Source: Geomicrobium halophilum
GTDB taxonomy: Bacteria > Bacillota > Bacilli > Bacillales > Marinococcaceae
NCBI RefSeq assembly: GCF_014207655.1
Contig: NZ_JACHHJ010000001.1
Location: forward strand, 1,116,001-1,180,000
Direction: 5' to 3'
Length of the DNA stretch: 64,000 nt
In this document: piece after piece, positions 9,382-19,214 of the stretch
Layout: each line of letters opens with the position of its first letter
Numbering within the stretch: the stretch's first letter is position 1
Program-made: the position numbers and the translations under genes
The notes under the pieces: generated by a model
What the model saw: only the letters and a program-made list of their open reading frames with translations
The model's database searches: none
What the model was told of the DNA's origin: nothing

Positions 9382-10017
9382 ATGTACGAAAAAATACCCC
9401 GAACCTTTTTTCAACAACCTACGCTAAAAGTCGCTGCATCACTTGTCGGTAAACTTCTCGTCATCCAAGGTGATATGGAAAAGATTGTCGGGAAAATCGT
9501 TGAAGTTGAAGCTTATAAGGGGCCCGATGATCGAGCAGCGCATACATATGGTGGCCGTCGTACGACAAGAAATGAAGCGATGTTCGGTGAAGCGGGCCAT
9601 GCTTACGTCTATATTATTTACGGGATCCACCATTGTATTAACTGCGTTACTGTTGGCCCCGATTATCCCGAAGGAGTTCTTCTACGCGCGGTCGAACCGT
9701 TAGAAGGCTTGGAAACGATGGCGCAAAATCGTTTCCAACAACCTTACGAATCGTTAACCAACCAGCAACGCCTACAATTAACGAATGGGCCTGGTAAACT
9801 CAGCCAAGCTTTTGGCATTACGAAACATGCATACAACGGACATGATTTACAAAGTGATACGCTCTTTATTGCCGATAGTGATCGCCATACACACCCGGTG
9901 TTAACTTCACCACGCATCGGTATTGACTCGAGCGGAGAGGCAAAACATTACCCATGGCGCTTTTACGAAAAAAATCAGATATACGTTTCCAAAGCTCCTA
10001 AACCGAATGACGAGTAA
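9382..10017 (+). CDS. DNA-3-methyladenine glycosylase (Mpg/AAG family)
   Basis: Base-excision repair enzyme of about 211 residues that removes alkylated purines. Family motifs include VEAYKGPDDRAAHTYGG with the catalytic glutamate, the MFGEAGHAYVYIIYGIHHCINCVT core, and GVLLRAVEPL. The ATG at 9382 is preceded by AAGGAGG. Its 3' end overlaps the convergent patA gene by 20 bp. Length and motifs match the single-domain bacterial enzyme (YxlJ of B. subtilis). Confidence 0.92.
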   Translation: MYEKIPRTFFQQPTLKVAASLVGKLLVIQGDMEKIVGKIVEVEAYKGPDDRAAHTYGGRRTTRNEAMFGEAGHAYVYIIYGIHHCINCVTVGPDYPEGVLLRAVEPLEGLETMAQNRFQQPYESLTNQQRLQLTNGPGKLSQAFGITKHAYNGHDLQSDTLFIADSDRHTHPVLTSPRIGIDSSGEAKHYPWRFYEKNQIYVSKAPKPNDE

Positions 10018-11167
10018 CGAACCTTTCCAGGCGATTACAGGCTTCCACTAAATTGTCCATGCTATAAGCATAGGACAACCGCACGTATCCTTCTCCATAT
10101 TGCGAAAAAGCTGTTCCAGGCACAACTGCTAATTTATCCTCGAATAAAAGTTTTTCCGCGAATGAGTAAGAATCAAGTCCTGTTTTTGCAATCGATGGAA
10201 ACAAATAAAAAGCACCTTCAGGCTTTTCTACTGGAAGTTCCATCTCAAGCAATCGCTCAAGCATATAATTACGTCGGTTTTCATATTCTGCGCGCATGGC
10301 GGCTGCATCATCTTTCCCAACAGTTAAAGCTGATAGTGCGGCGTGTTGAGAGATGGAACTAGCACAAGAAATATTATAACTGTGGACTTTGAGCATATGT
10401 GTAACCAATTCAGCAGGGGCAAATGTAAATCCGATACGCCAACCGGTCATACTATGAGATTTCGATAATCCATTGATGACAACGGTTCGCTCCTTCATCC
10501 CGGGAAACATCGCGATCGATTGATGCTTGTGATCATAGACAAGCTCACTATAAATTTCATCACTAACGATAAACATATCTTCACCTTGAACGACGGAGGC
10601 GATTTCGGCCAGTTCCGTTTTAGACAGCACCACTCCAGTTGGGTTTGATGGATATGGAAGGATCAATGCGCGTGTCCGCGGGGTTATTGCCTCTTTCACA
10701 GCCTTTTTTGTGAGCTTAAAGTTCGTCTTGCTCGTATCAATATAAATGGGCTTTGCTCCATTCAAACGAATAAGCGGTTCATATGCTGGATAAGCGGGTA
10801 CAGGTAATAGTACTTCATCCCCGTGCGAAAGTAGTGTTCTCAGTGTAATATCAAGCGCTTGGCTCGCACCGATTGTAGCGATCACTTCACTTTCCGCTTT
10901 ATAATCCAACCCATATTTTTCCTGCATAAAATTCGTGGCAGCCACCTGAAGTTCCGGAATTCCCCCGTTAGGTGTATAGGTCGTATGATTCTCATCAATC
11001 GCTTGCTTAGCAGCTTCTTTCACATGATCAGGTGTACGAAAATCCGGCTGCCCAAGCGTAAGCTGCACAGCTCCATCCACTTGGGCTACTTTATCAAAAA
11101 ATTTCCGAATGCCTGAGCGTTGTATATGAAAGACATCTTGATTAATGAGCGAATCGATATTTTTCAT
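9998..11167 (-). CDS. patA: Aminotransferase A (PatA-like, class I)
   Basis: PLP-dependent aminotransferase of about 389 residues. The N-terminus ISxSGIRKFF-type segment followed by LTLGQPDFRTPDHV matches PatA of Bacillus. The substrate and PLP motifs are YPSNPTGVVLS, SDEIYSEL and the lysine in NGLSKSHSMTGWRIGF. PatA has been linked to lysine and diaminopimelate metabolism. It overlaps the glycosylase gene tail to tail and diverges from the small gene at 11303. A weak ribosome site (GAAAGAAGGGTGATG) precedes the ATG at 11167. Confidence 0.85.
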   Translation of the reverse strand: MKNIDSLINQDVFHIQRSGIRKFFDKVAQVDGAVQLTLGQPDFRTPDHVKEAAKQAIDENHTTYTPNGGIPELQVAATNFMQEKYGLDYKAESEVIATIGASQALDITLRTLLSHGDEVLLPVPAYPAYEPLIRLNGAKPIYIDTSKTNFKLTKKAVKEAITPRTRALILPYPSNPTGVVLSKTELAEIASVVQGEDMFIVSDEIYSELVYDHKHQSIAMFPGMKERTVVINGLSKSHSMTGWRIGFTFAPAELVTHMLKVHSYNISCASSISQHAALSALTVGKDDAAAMRAEYENRRNYMLERLLEMELPVEKPEGAFYLFPSIAKTGLDSYSFAEKLLFEDKLAVVPGTAFSQYGEGYVRLSYAYSMDNLVEACNRLERFVTRHSV

Positions 11168-11302
11168 GATTTCATCACCCTTCTTTCATAATAAAGTTAT
11201 CATACCTATCCCCGAAAAAAAATGGGACAAATTCTCATCTTTAGCATAGCATCTCACCTTGTTCTTCGTTACAATATTACGTAAAGGAAAGAGGTGATGA
11301 TT

Positions 11303-11491
11303 ATGGCAAGACCAGATGAACGCGTTCTCATGACCATTGACGGCTATCAATTCAAAAAAGCGCGCAGCCAAAACCAAGTTTTTATTACCTCACCTCAAGG
11401 GGTCAATATTACAATGGATATCGATGTCTTAAAATCGTTTATAAACCAGTTGGAAAATGACGCAAACACTGCTAAACAATTCGGGCTATAG
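11303..11491 (+). CDS. Small conserved-looking protein of unknown function
   Basis: A 62-residue basic to neutral protein starting at ATG 11303, preceded by AAAGAGGTGA. It contains GYQFKKARSQNQVFI and a C-terminal helix rich in N, D and K (FINQLENDANTAKQFG). No signal peptide, membrane segment or cysteine is present. It is monocistronic, with a terminator stem starting at the last codons. I do not recognise the family; the clean ribosome site and terminator argue that it is a real gene. Confidence 0.65.
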   Translation: MARPDERVLMTIDGYQFKKARSQNQVFITSPQGVNITMDIDVLKSFINQLENDANTAKQFGL

Positions 11492-11514
11492 CTCTGTCTC
11501 GAATTGTTTTTGTT
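11474..11514 (+). terminator. Terminator overlapping the end of the 62-residue gene
   Basis: Perfect ten-base stem AAACAATTCG / CGAATTGTTT separated by a 16-base loop that contains the stop codon, followed by a T-rich run. Confidence 0.7.
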
Positions 11515-11707
11515 TTCTTTAACTAAAGCAGCTGATTTACAGGAGATTTCAATCTAAAAGAGCTTAGCTTCTCGAACAATTTAATATTTACGTTAATATT
11601 GTTAAAAAACAGGGTAATATCCTTTATAAAGGTCAATAATAATCTTTACTCCGAATTATCGGAAGAGAGGAGGAGATTGTAGAGGTTTAAGGAACCTTTA
11701 CGTCGTT

Positions 11708-13405
11708 ATGGCTAAACATTATACATATCAGACCAAGCGCCCGAATATTGTATTCGGTATATCTGCTATTTTAGTTCTGCTTTTTGTACTTTGGGGGGCC
11801 ATTAACCCAGAATCACTCGAAGCGGCTGCCAATACAGCCTTGAATTTCACCATTGAAAACTTCGGCTGGTTTTACATGCTGGCGACCGCTTTCTTTGTGG
11901 CTTTTTCGGTGTTTCTCGTTTTTAGTCCGTTTGGACGCATCCGTTTAGGAAAAAGCGACGACCGTCCTGAATACCCATTTTACACTTGGATTGGGATGAT
12001 TTTCGCAGCGGGGATTGGAGTTGGCTTTGTTTTTTGGGGTGTTGCCGAGCCGGTTCTCTATTATTTAGATCCTCCGGAAGGAATCACTCCAGAAACTGCT
12101 GAAGCAGCTGAGGCTGGACTTCGCTATGGTTCCTTTCACTGGTCTTTACATGTATGGGCCATCTTTGGTGTCGTAGGCCTAACCCTCGCGTATGTCCAGT
12201 TTCGAAAGGATAAACCAGCGCTAATCAGTTCTGCTTTCGCATCGTACTTTGGTAAACAAATGGAAAAATGGCCTGGAAAGACGATTGATACCTTTGCTGT
12301 TTTGTCAACAGCAATGGGTGTAGCTACTACATTTGGGTTGAGTGCATTACAAATGTCCGGAGGGCTGTCTTATATCTCGGATATTCCTAATAATTTTGCA
12401 ACCCAATTCACGATCATTGCAGTCATCACAGGTTTATTCATGATATCTGCGGCGACAGGTGTGAATCGAGGAATCAAGTATTTAAGTAACGTGAACCTAG
12501 CAGTGGCTGGGGTTTTACTGCTTTTCGTGATTATTGCTGGTCCAACGCTTTTAATCGCTGAAAACTTCCTGACAACCCTTGGAAGCTATGCATCTAATAT
12601 TGTTCCCATGAGTTTGGAATTAGCACCTTACTCAGAGAGTGAAAGTGACTGGCTTGGTTCCAATACAATCTTTTTCTGGGCATGGCATATGTCTTGGGCT
12701 CCTTTCATCGGATTGTTTATCGCTCGCATTTCCCGCGGCCGCACCGTTCGGGAATATATGATGGGTGTTCTCATTATTCCTTCACTTGTTGGGGTCATAT
12801 GGTTTACTTCTTTTGGCAGTACAGGACTATTTCAGGAAATGGAACTCGGGACTGGAATTTCAGAACTGGTGACTGCGAATGCAGAAGTAGCACTCTTTGA
12901 AATGCTATCAAACATGCCTATGGCCTTAGTTATGAGTGCTCTAGCCTTTATTCTGATCGGTATTTTCTTTATTACATCAGCAGACTCCGCATCTTATGTG
13001 CTAGGTGTAATGACCTCACAGGGTGGACTAAAACCAATGTTCTCGGTTAAGCTTATCTGGGGAGTACTCATTGCCGGTACTGCCAGTGTATTACTTTTAT
13101 CCGAGGGGCTGGAAGGGCTCCAAACGGCGGCGATCGTATCAGCCCTACCTTTCGGGGTTATTATGATCAGTATGGTGATCGTCGTTCTGTTGATGATGAT
13201 AAAAGATTTGAAAACCCAAAGAAATCTAGAGAGAGAAGAACGCGATGAAGCATTAAAAGAAGATATTCGAGAGGAAATGTACGATGAAATGAAAGATGAA
13301 GTGTACGATAAAGTCAAAGAAGACGTACACAAGCAAGTACAAGAAGAAATGAAAGAGGAAGAACGCGGAAATCATGAACAAAATGAGGATAAAGGTCGTT
13401 CTTAA
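11708..13405 (+). CDS. opuD: BCCT-family glycine betaine transporter (OpuD-like)
   Basis: Sodium-coupled compatible-solute carrier of about 565 residues with twelve predicted membrane helices. The BCCT signature includes FAAGIGVGFVFWGVAEP and the tryptophan-rich substrate segment FFWAWHMSWAPFIGLFIARIS. After the last helix comes a hydrophilic tail of about 70 residues, dominated by E, D and K in a repeating helical pattern (EEMYDEMKDEVYDKVKEDV). In related carriers the C-terminal tail senses osmotic conditions. The ATG at 11708 follows AGGTTTAAGGAA. With the OpuA operon downstream, this fits a salt-adapted cell. Confidence 0.9.
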   Translation: MAKHYTYQTKRPNIVFGISAILVLLFVLWGAINPESLEAAANTALNFTIENFGWFYMLATAFFVAFSVFLVFSPFGRIRLGKSDDRPEYPFYTWIGMIFAAGIGVGFVFWGVAEPVLYYLDPPEGITPETAEAAEAGLRYGSFHWSLHVWAIFGVVGLTLAYVQFRKDKPALISSAFASYFGKQMEKWPGKTIDTFAVLSTAMGVATTFGLSALQMSGGLSYISDIPNNFATQFTIIAVITGLFMISAATGVNRGIKYLSNVNLAVAGVLLLFVIIAGPTLLIAENFLTTLGSYASNIVPMSLELAPYSESESDWLGSNTIFFWAWHMSWAPFIGLFIARISRGRTVREYMMGVLIIPSLVGVIWFTSFGSTGLFQEMELGTGISELVTANAEVALFEMLSNMPMALVMSALAFILIGIFFITSADSASYVLGVMTSQGGLKPMFSVKLIWGVLIAGTASVLLLSEGLEGLQTAAIVSALPFGVIMISMVIVVLLMMIKDLKTQRNLEREERDEALKEDIREEMYDEMKDEVYDKVKEDVHKQVQEEMKEEERGNHEQNEDKGRS

Positions 13406-13486
13406 ATCATCAACGGGGTGCCCACACCCATTCTCGAACACCGTTTATAATAATTGTAGTGATTAGCAATAGCAGGAGGATGAGGG

Positions 13487-13738
13487 ATGAAATATTATGA
13501 ATTCGATTCCCCATTTTATGCCTTAATAAAAGCTCCCAACGAAAGGAAGGCAAAAGCGATTTATAAAAAATATATCTGGGCAGCCGGATGTTATAATTGT
13601 AAAGAACGATCTCGAGATTACGCATTGATGAAATTTGCCATGGCTCACGACAGCAAAACAAATGACGTTATTTTTAAACTAAATCAATTTCTTGAAGAAA
13701 ACAGCGATGTTCTTTTAATCGATGCCAATACTGGATAA
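13487..13738 (+). CDS. Hypothetical protein, 83 residues
   Basis: Short soluble protein beginning MKYYEFDSPFYALIKA, preceded by GCAGGAGGATGAGGG, a strong ribosome site. It contains two cysteines in AAGCYNCKERSRDY and a C-terminal helix. I do not recognise the family with certainty. It stands alone between opuD and a strong terminator. The good start signal and terminator support a real gene. Confidence 0.7.
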   Translation: MKYYEFDSPFYALIKAPNERKAKAIYKKYIWAAGCYNCKERSRDYALMKFAMAHDSKTNDVIFKLNQFLEENSDVLLIDANTG

Positions 13739-13755
13739 TTCCATCGTGCAATGAC

Positions 13756-13792
13756 AACCGCGTGTTGAAACTCATCAACACGCGGTTTATTT
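13756..13792. terminator. Terminator between the 83-residue gene and ytvI
   Basis: A thirteen-base perfect stem AACCGCGTGTTGA / TCAACACGCGGTT with a six-base loop and a T-rich end. It can serve the upstream plus-strand gene and probably the convergent ytvI-like gene. Confidence 0.8.
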
Positions 13793-13850
13793 GTCTAACA
13801 CGACACCAACTTATGTTCGTTGTTGCTCCTTTGCACGTTGAGGTAATCAT

Positions 13851-14912
13851 TCAAACCTTAAAATCAAGCTTTATAATTCCTGCTTCCTTGGCGGAAGTAA
13901 ATGCAATCACAATTAATGGACCAATAACAAAACCTAAAATACCAAATAGCATGAGTCCAATATACATGGATATCAGAGTGGCAAGCGGGGATAATCCAAT
14001 GTGCGTTCCCATCACTTTAGGCTCTACCGTTCGCCTAATAACTAAACAAATGACCCCTAATATTAATAATTGTGTCCCTGTAGCTAAATCTCCAGCGATA
14101 AGTTGAAAAATCCCCCATGGAGCCAATATCGCAATAGACCCAATAATAGGGATAAAGTCGATCACCCATATAATGAGAGACATGATAATCGCTACTTCAG
14201 GGGCTATCAACAACAATCCAACAAGTGATACTACGAAGATAATAACGCTGACAAGAAACTGAGCTTTCAAAAAGCCAAAAACAACATAAGATAAACGTGC
14301 GGTCATAAAATTAACACGTTCTTCTGTTTTCTCTGTGAAATAAGTGAATACTTTCTCTTTTAAACGTGGCATTTCTAATAGGAACAGAAATAGGGCAATC
14401 AAATAGACAAGAAAGGAAACTAAGTAACCAGGGATACTTGAGACGATCGAAGTAACCCGAGAAATTAGATTCAACTCGCTAATGTAAGCGCCAAACTCAT
14501 TCAATGCTGCTGTAACCTCCCGGTTGATCGCCTGCACGAAATCTGGAGGAAGATTATCATTCTCTCCGATGGTGCTTTGGAAATCTAGCCACGCCCGATT
14601 CACTTCACTAATATACAGTGGAATGTTTTCCACTAATTGCGTTCCTTGGGTTACAGCAGTCGTTATTACAAAGTATGTTGTAACACTTATGATCAACAAA
14701 AACATGCTGAAAACAACCATGACCGCTAAATGATGCTTCAATTTTGTTCTCTCTACGAGAAATTTAACAGCAGGTAGCAGTAATAGTGCAGTTACAAAGG
14801 CTGCTATTAAGGGGATCGATACAGGCAAAACAAAATAGCCAATGACTGTAAGTATAAGTACAATGATAAATAGTTTTATATTTCGTTTTGTAAAAATATT
14901 ACTCACGTTCAC
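13851..14912 (-). CDS. ytvI: AI-2E family membrane protein, YtvI-like
   Basis: Polytopic membrane protein of about 353 residues with the AI-2E transporter (UPF0118) architecture: paired N-terminal helices, a soluble middle with amphipathic helices, and a C-terminal helix bundle carrying IIWVIDFIPIIGSI and GFVIGPLIVIAFTSA. The overall sequence resembles the sporulation integral membrane protein YtvI. Some relatives act as ion or metabolite carriers, but the substrate is unproven. Translation probably begins at GTG 14912, preceded by AAGAGG. A 19-bp motif repeated elsewhere in the window lies 125 bp before the start. Confidence 0.8.
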   Translation of the reverse strand: MNVSNIFTKRNIKLFIIVLILTVIGYFVLPVSIPLIAAFVTALLLLPAVKFLVERTKLKHHLAVMVVFSMFLLIISVTTYFVITTAVTQGTQLVENIPLYISEVNRAWLDFQSTIGENDNLPPDFVQAINREVTAALNEFGAYISELNLISRVTSIVSSIPGYLVSFLVYLIALFLFLLEMPRLKEKVFTYFTEKTEERVNFMTARLSYVVFGFLKAQFLVSVIIFVVSLVGLLLIAPEVAIIMSLIIWVIDFIPIIGSIAILAPWGIFQLIAGDLATGTQLLILGVICLVIRRTVEPKVMGTHIGLSPLATLISMYIGLMLFGILGFVIGPLIVIAFTSAKEAGIIKLDFKV

Positions 14913-15036
14913 GGGAAACCTCTTTCTAGCAGTATTTATTTCCTTTATATTATTATAGTACGTTTTCCTTCCTAAAAATAGAATCCTTTTGTAATTTCTT
15001 GGTGACTTTTTAAATGCTTATAATATATTGGGAAAT

Positions 15037-15055
15037 ATTACGGTACGTGAAATTT
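15037..15055. repeat. 19-bp motif, copy 1 (upstream of ytvI)
   Basis: The string attacggtacgtgaaattt occurs here and again at 37791-37809, both times 70-125 bp before the start of a minus-strand membrane-protein gene. It could be a shared promoter element or regulator site; see the findings. Confidence 0.5.
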
Positions 15056-15086
15056 CAAAGCGTGGGAATCTATCTTCTTCATATTA

Positions 15087-15113
15087 AAAAAACCGCCTTC
15101 CTGAGGCGGCTTG
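15087..15113 (-). terminator. Catalase terminator
   Basis: A CCGCCT / AGGCGG stem with a short loop, followed on the minus strand by a run of seven T. It lies directly after the catalase stop codon. Confidence 0.75.
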
Positions 15114-15122
15114 TGATGTTCA

Positions 15123-16745
15123 TTAATATGGATCAGAGACGTCTCCCATGCGTTCAGCATCATGAACAGCATCTTCCTGTTTATCATTCATATTCGTATG
15201 CGCGTTTTCGATGCCTTCTTTAAGGCGTTGTCCATATTCCGAATCTGCTTCTGTCATGTGCTTGATCATTTGCTTTTGTATAGATTCGTCTGCATCAGAG
15301 AGTGCAGAAACGAGGTTTGAAATCAAATCGTCCTTTTCCCTATCATTAAATCGTCGCCATGTTTCCCCAGCCTGTCCAAAATCATTTTTGTGCTCTATTG
15401 CTTCGCGCTTCACTTCCCCACTCACATAAGGTTCATGAGCTTTACCCTTTTCTTCTGCTTCTTTCAATCCATCCATCATTGATGGTTCATAATTAATGTG
15501 AGGATCGCTACCTGGAGGATTATCGACATAGTACGCCATTTGCCCATCCCGTTGATTGGTACCGAGATGCTTTTTCGGCGCATTGATCGGTAGCTGCAAG
15601 TAATTAGGACCTACTCTGTACCGCTGTGTATCGGAGTAAGAAAACGTACGACCTTGTAGCATCTTGTCATCGGAAAAATCAAGCCCATCAACGAGAACAC
15701 CTGTACCAAAGGCGGCTTGCTCGACCTCGGCAAAATAATTTTCCGGGTTTTTATTCAAGGTCATTTTGCCGACTTTATACCAAGGAAATTGATCTTTATA
15801 CCAAAGCTTCGTATCGTCAAGAGGGTCAAAATCCAACTCAGGGTGTTCTCCATCTTCCATGATCTGAACATAAAGCTCCCACTCCGGATAATCGCCCTTT
15901 TCAATGGCTTCATACAAATCCTGAGTCGCGTGGTTAAAATTTTGTCCCTGAATGTGGTCTGCTTCCTCCTGCGTAAGGTTTTTGATCCCTTGTAATGGTT
16001 CCCAGTGATATTTAACCAACACCGCTTTTCCTTCTTCATTGATCCATTTGTACGTGTTTACCCCTGAGCCTTGCATCTGCCGATAATTAGCTGGAATCCC
16101 CCACGGTGAAAATAGAAACGTAATCATATGTGTCGATTCAGGTGTGCTTGCCATAAAATCAAAGATACGTTTTGGATCTTGACGATTGGTGACTGGATCT
16201 GGCTTTAAGGAATGTATCACATCTGGAAACTTGATTGCATCACGGATAAAGAAAATCTTCAAGTTATTTCCGACCAAATCCCAGTTTCCGTCTTCTGTAT
16301 AAAACTTCACGGCAAACCCTCGTGGATCCCGCTGCGTTTCTGGGGAGTGAGCCCCATGTATAACTGTGGAGAAGCGCACAAAAACCGGAGTTTGCTTCTC
16401 CGCATTCGTAAACACTTTAGCCCGCGTGTACTTGGAAATAGGGTCGTCGCCAACCTTTCCATATGACTGAAAATACCCATGAGCACCAGCACCTCTGGCA
16501 TGCACGACACGCTCTGGGATCCTTTCACGATCAAAATGACTGATTTTCTCAAGATAGTCGTAGTTTTCGAGCGTCGAGGGACCGCGATTACCGACAGTCG
16601 TTAAATTCTGGTTGTCAGTTATAGGATGCCCTTGCCGATTCGTTAGCGTATCTTCTTTTTCGTTTTCAGCTTTGCGTCCATCTCGTGCATCTCCTTCACC
16701 GGTCACGTTCGTTCCATATGAAGGTTTTTCATTGTCTTGGTTCAT
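15123..16745 (-). CDS. katA: Catalase, haem-dependent
   Basis: Monofunctional haem catalase of about 540 residues that breaks down hydrogen peroxide in the cytoplasm. The distal histidine is in [14 protein letters not shown], the asparagine in [10 protein letters not shown], and the proximal haem tyrosine in [12 protein letters not shown]. An extended acidic N-terminal tail and a C-terminal helical tail follow the small-subunit catalase pattern. The start ATG follows GAAAGGGGAA. I looked for a PerR box upstream and did not see a convincing one. Confidence 0.95.
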   Translation of the reverse strand: MNQDNEKPSYGTNVTGEGDARDGRKAENEKEDTLTNRQGHPITDNQNLTTVGNRGPSTLENYDYLEKISHFDRERIPERVVHARGAGAHGYFQSYGKVGDDPISKYTRAKVFTNAEKQTPVFVRFSTVIHGAHSPETQRDPRGFAVKFYTEDGNWDLVGNNLKIFFIRDAIKFPDVIHSLKPDPVTNRQDPKRIFDFMASTPESTHMITFLFSPWGIPANYRQMQGSGVNTYKWINEEGKAVLVKYHWEPLQGIKNLTQEEADHIQGQNFNHATQDLYEAIEKGDYPEWELYVQIMEDGEHPELDFDPLDDTKLWYKDQFPWYKVGKMTLNKNPENYFAEVEQAAFGTGVLVDGLDFSDDKMLQGRTFSYSDTQRYRVGPNYLQLPINAPKKHLGTNQRDGQMAYYVDNPPGSDPHINYEPSMMDGLKEAEEKGKAHEPYVSGEVKREAIEHKNDFGQAGETWRRFNDREKDDLISNLVSALSDADESIQKQMIKHMTEADSEYGQRLKEGIENAHTNMNDKQEDAVHDAERMGDVSDPY

Positions 16746-16888
16746 TCAAATGTTCCCCTTTCAAAATAGCTTGGCGTTTTACTTAGCATTTCCTGTAAAT
16801 GGGGAACTATGCATAGCGAAAAAAGTATTTCAATCGGAATATAAAAGGCATAAGCTTAGCCATCGCTAGCATATGCCCGTTACATCGG

Positions 16889-17665
16889 TTACGACTCTTC
16901 TATTTCCATATTAATAAGTTGCATATTCCGATTAAAAAAGAAGCGATAAAAAATAATTGTCACAATCATCGCCGCTATTGAAACGGAAGTGAAAATGCTT
17001 AACGAAATCACAATTTGGTAACGAATAGCTTCAATCGGTGCCACGCCGCCTAAAATCAGTCCCGTCATCATGCCTGGCAATTGAACCAGGCCTATCGTTT
17101 TTAAGCCGTCAACATTTGGTATCATTGCCGCTTTAACGATTTTTCGAATCAGAATGGTAGACGCCTGCTGGGGTTTCGCCCCTAACGCCAATGCAGCTAC
17201 GATTTTTCCTTTCGATTCCTTGAATTCACTTTTCATGCGCTCTAACGCAAGGCCTATCGCCACCATACTATTTCCAATGACCATTCCACTCATAGGAATT
17301 ACTTGGTCTGGCTGAAAATCGATCATATCAAAACCGAGCCACATCGCCAATATAAGAAGGGCAATACCGACAATGACAAGAAAAATAATTGGGCGAGCGT
17401 AAGGAAGCTCTTCACCCTTTTTACTGGCATGAAAAGAGGCTACAGCGATCATGACAGCGAGCATTAAACTAATTCCGATAAGGGGTGGTAGAGAGAATAA
17501 ATAAGTGAGAACATAGCCGATCAAAAATAATTGGACAATTCCTCGAAAGGACGACCAAATAATTGATTTGCTTAAGCCAAGAGCATATATGTAAGATAAT
17601 GACACGGGAATAAGGACGAAAAAAATTAGAAAAAACATCGACACATTCGAAATTTCAGGGGCCAT
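16889..17665 (-). CDS. fetB: ABC transporter permease, FetB/YbbM family
   Basis: Membrane protein of about 258 residues with seven or so hydrophobic helices and the UPF0014 signature GMVIGNSMVAIGLALERM and VGLVQLPGMMTGLILGG. FetB with ATPase FetA exports iron in E. coli and helps to resist oxidative stress; Bacillus has a similar pair, YjkA/YjkB. The ATG is preceded by AAAGGAG, which lies inside the end of the ATPase gene, so the two are translated together. The iron role is inferred from family knowledge. Confidence 0.8.
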   Translation of the reverse strand: MAPEISNVSMFFLIFFVLIPVSLSYIYALGLSKSIIWSSFRGIVQLFLIGYVLTYLFSLPPLIGISLMLAVMIAVASFHASKKGEELPYARPIIFLVIVGIALLILAMWLGFDMIDFQPDQVIPMSGMVIGNSMVAIGLALERMKSEFKESKGKIVAALALGAKPQQASTILIRKIVKAAMIPNVDGLKTIGLVQLPGMMTGLILGGVAPIEAIRYQIVISLSIFTSVSIAAMIVTIIFYRFFFNRNMQLINMEIEES

Positions 17666-17669
17666 GATT

Positions 17670-18365
17670 TTACTCCTTTAGGAAATACTGCAGTTGTTCA
17701 GTTTGGGGGTTGTCAAACAAAGTTTGTGTCTCCCCTTTCTCAATCACTTCCCCTTCCTCCATGAAGAAGGTTCGATCTCCTAGCCTTCTTGCTTGATTAA
17801 CATCATGGGTAACCATGAGGATTGCTCGCACAGAAGTTGGAACCAAACTCACTAAAAATTCCTCGATGAGTTCAATATTACGCAAGTCCAGGGCACTCGT
17901 TACCTCATCAAGCAGTAAAATTTCCGGACGGTTCGCCAGTGTTCGTGCCAAAGCTACCCGTTGTTGTTCACCACCAGACAGCTCTTCCACATTACGGTCA
18001 AGGTAAGATATGGGGAGCTGCACATTTTTTAGTAACTCTTCTCCCATCTGTTCTTCCCATTCCTGAAATATTTTCGGTCCGTATGCAAGGTTATCCCGAA
18101 CCGTTCCATCGAATAGAGATGAAGTTTGAAAAACCATACCCATGGATTTTCGTAAATATGTGATTTGATAATTTTGGAGACTCTTACCACGGTACGTGAT
18201 CGTTCCTTCATCAGGGTCGTTAAGACGATTGAACAACATAAGCAAGCTGCTTTTACCAGATCCGGAAGAGCCGATTAAGGTAATAATTTCACCTTTCTTT
18301 ACATCAAGTGAAATATTTCTCAGTACCGATGTACCAATATTTTCCATTTGAATAAGCGTTTCCAT
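17670..18365 (-). CDS. fetA: ABC transporter ATPase, FetA/YbbL family
   Basis: ATP-binding subunit of about 231 residues. It shows Walker A (GSSGSGKSSL), the Q-loop (VFQTSSLFDG), signature LSGGEQQRVALARTLA, Walker B (ILLLDEVTSALD) and the switch histidine (VTHDVNQA). Compact size and the FetB-type permease behind it suggest the iron-export type system. I used the ATG at 18365 because GGGTGA precedes it at a good distance; a GTG nine bases upstream is also in frame. It lies next to catalase, which fits an oxidative-stress link, but no common promoter is visible. Confidence 0.8.
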   Translation of the reverse strand: METLIQMENIGTSVLRNISLDVKKGEIITLIGSSGSGKSSLLMLFNRLNDPDEGTITYRGKSLQNYQITYLRKSMGMVFQTSSLFDGTVRDNLAYGPKIFQEWEEQMGEELLKNVQLPISYLDRNVEELSGGEQQRVALARTLANRPEILLLDEVTSALDLRNIELIEEFLVSLVPTSVRAILMVTHDVNQARRLGDRTFFMEEGEVIEKGETQTLFDNPQTEQLQYFLKE

Positions 18366-18575
18366 ATTTTTCACCCAGCTTTTCTCTGAGATTATAAAGA
18401 AGGATTAGCAAACAATAGAAAGGATGAGGGGATTTATATGGACGATTTACTTTGATCCTTCTTTCTTAACTATATCCCGCTATACGTTTAGGTATTTCCA
18501 CATTTAGTTACTTGGATCCATTCGATTTAGCGTACCTACATTTACATTATAGGAGTATCCCAATCGAATGATAAA

Positions 18576-18899
18576 TCATCCATCATCTGGTCCCGGCCAC
18601 ACGTGATGCTCCATGTTCACTTTTCCTTCTTGGTCAAAAGTCACCCCTTCTTTTTCTAACCAACCACGTTGGAAGTCTTCGCCGCCAAAAACACCCGCAT
18701 GTGCAAGGGTACCATCTTTTTTCACCACACGATGAGCAGGGATACCGCTAGGGGCCGCGCGCAGTGCCCATCCTACAGCGCGAGAAGCTCGCTGTGATCC
18801 AAGCCAGTGGGCGATTAAACCATATGTTGCAACTGACCCTTTAGGAATTTGACGGACGATTTTATATACGTTTTCATAAAAAGAGGTATCATTCGTCAT
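18576..18899 (-). CDS. Alkyltransferase-like protein (ATL), MGMT fold without the acceptor cysteine
   Basis: Protein of about 107 residues with the DNA-binding domain of O6-alkylguanine transferases: the helix-turn-helix region SVATYGLIAHWLG and SRAVGWALRAAPSGIPAHRVV. Active methyltransferases carry PCHRV; here it reads PAHRV, so the acceptor cysteine is alanine. ATL proteins bind alkylated guanine without repairing it and recruit nucleotide excision repair. The start may be ATG 18899 (GAGTGA upstream) or GTG 18908. It follows azlD by only a few bases, so it is probably the last gene of that transcript. Confidence 0.85.
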   Translation of the reverse strand: MTNDTSFYENVYKIVRQIPKGSVATYGLIAHWLGSQRASRAVGWALRAAPSGIPAHRVVKKDGTLAHAGVFGGEDFQRGWLEKEGVTFDQEGKVNMEHHVWPGPDDG

Positions 18900-18908
18900 C
18901 TCAATCAC

Positions 18909-19214
18909 TCAATATAACAATATTTGCAAAAGATAAACAGTTACGATCGCAGCTATAATGACAACCATGATATGACCTTTAAAATAAGCGATGAGTACTG
19001 CAACCATCCCTCCGATCGCTCCTGCAAACGGGGCTCCGGGTTCAACCGTAAAAATGCCTGGGATAATCAATGCGCCTAACGCGGCATAGGGAATCGCATG
19101 TAACCACTTCTTCACCCAGCGGGGGAAATGAATCCGCTCCATTAAAAACACCGGCAACACCCTCGGTATATATGTAACAATGGCCATGCCAATAATAATC
19201 ATGATTAGTGTCAT
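18909..19214 (-). CDS. azlD: AzlD family small subunit of a branched-chain amino acid exporter
   Basis: Hydrophobic protein of about 101 residues with four membrane segments and the AzlD pattern TYIPRVLPVFLMERIHFPRW. AzlC and AzlD together export branched-chain amino acids or analogues such as azaleucine in Bacillus. The ATG overlaps the azlC stop in an ATGA arrangement, which couples translation. The ATL gene follows immediately. Confidence 0.88.
   Translation of the reverse strand: MTLIMIIIGMAIVTYIPRVLPVFLMERIHFPRWVKKWLHAIPYAALGALIIPGIFTVEPGAPFAGAIGGMVAVLIAYFKGHIMVVIIAAIVTVYLLQILLY

Noticed and set aside
16746-16888. PerR box before the catalase gene
   Set aside because: No sequence close to TTATAATNATTATAA was found in the upstream region.
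18184-18194. Third copy of ACGGTACGTGA in the fetA gene
   Set aside because: It is only 11 bp and lies within coding sequence (TYRG), so it is probably chance.
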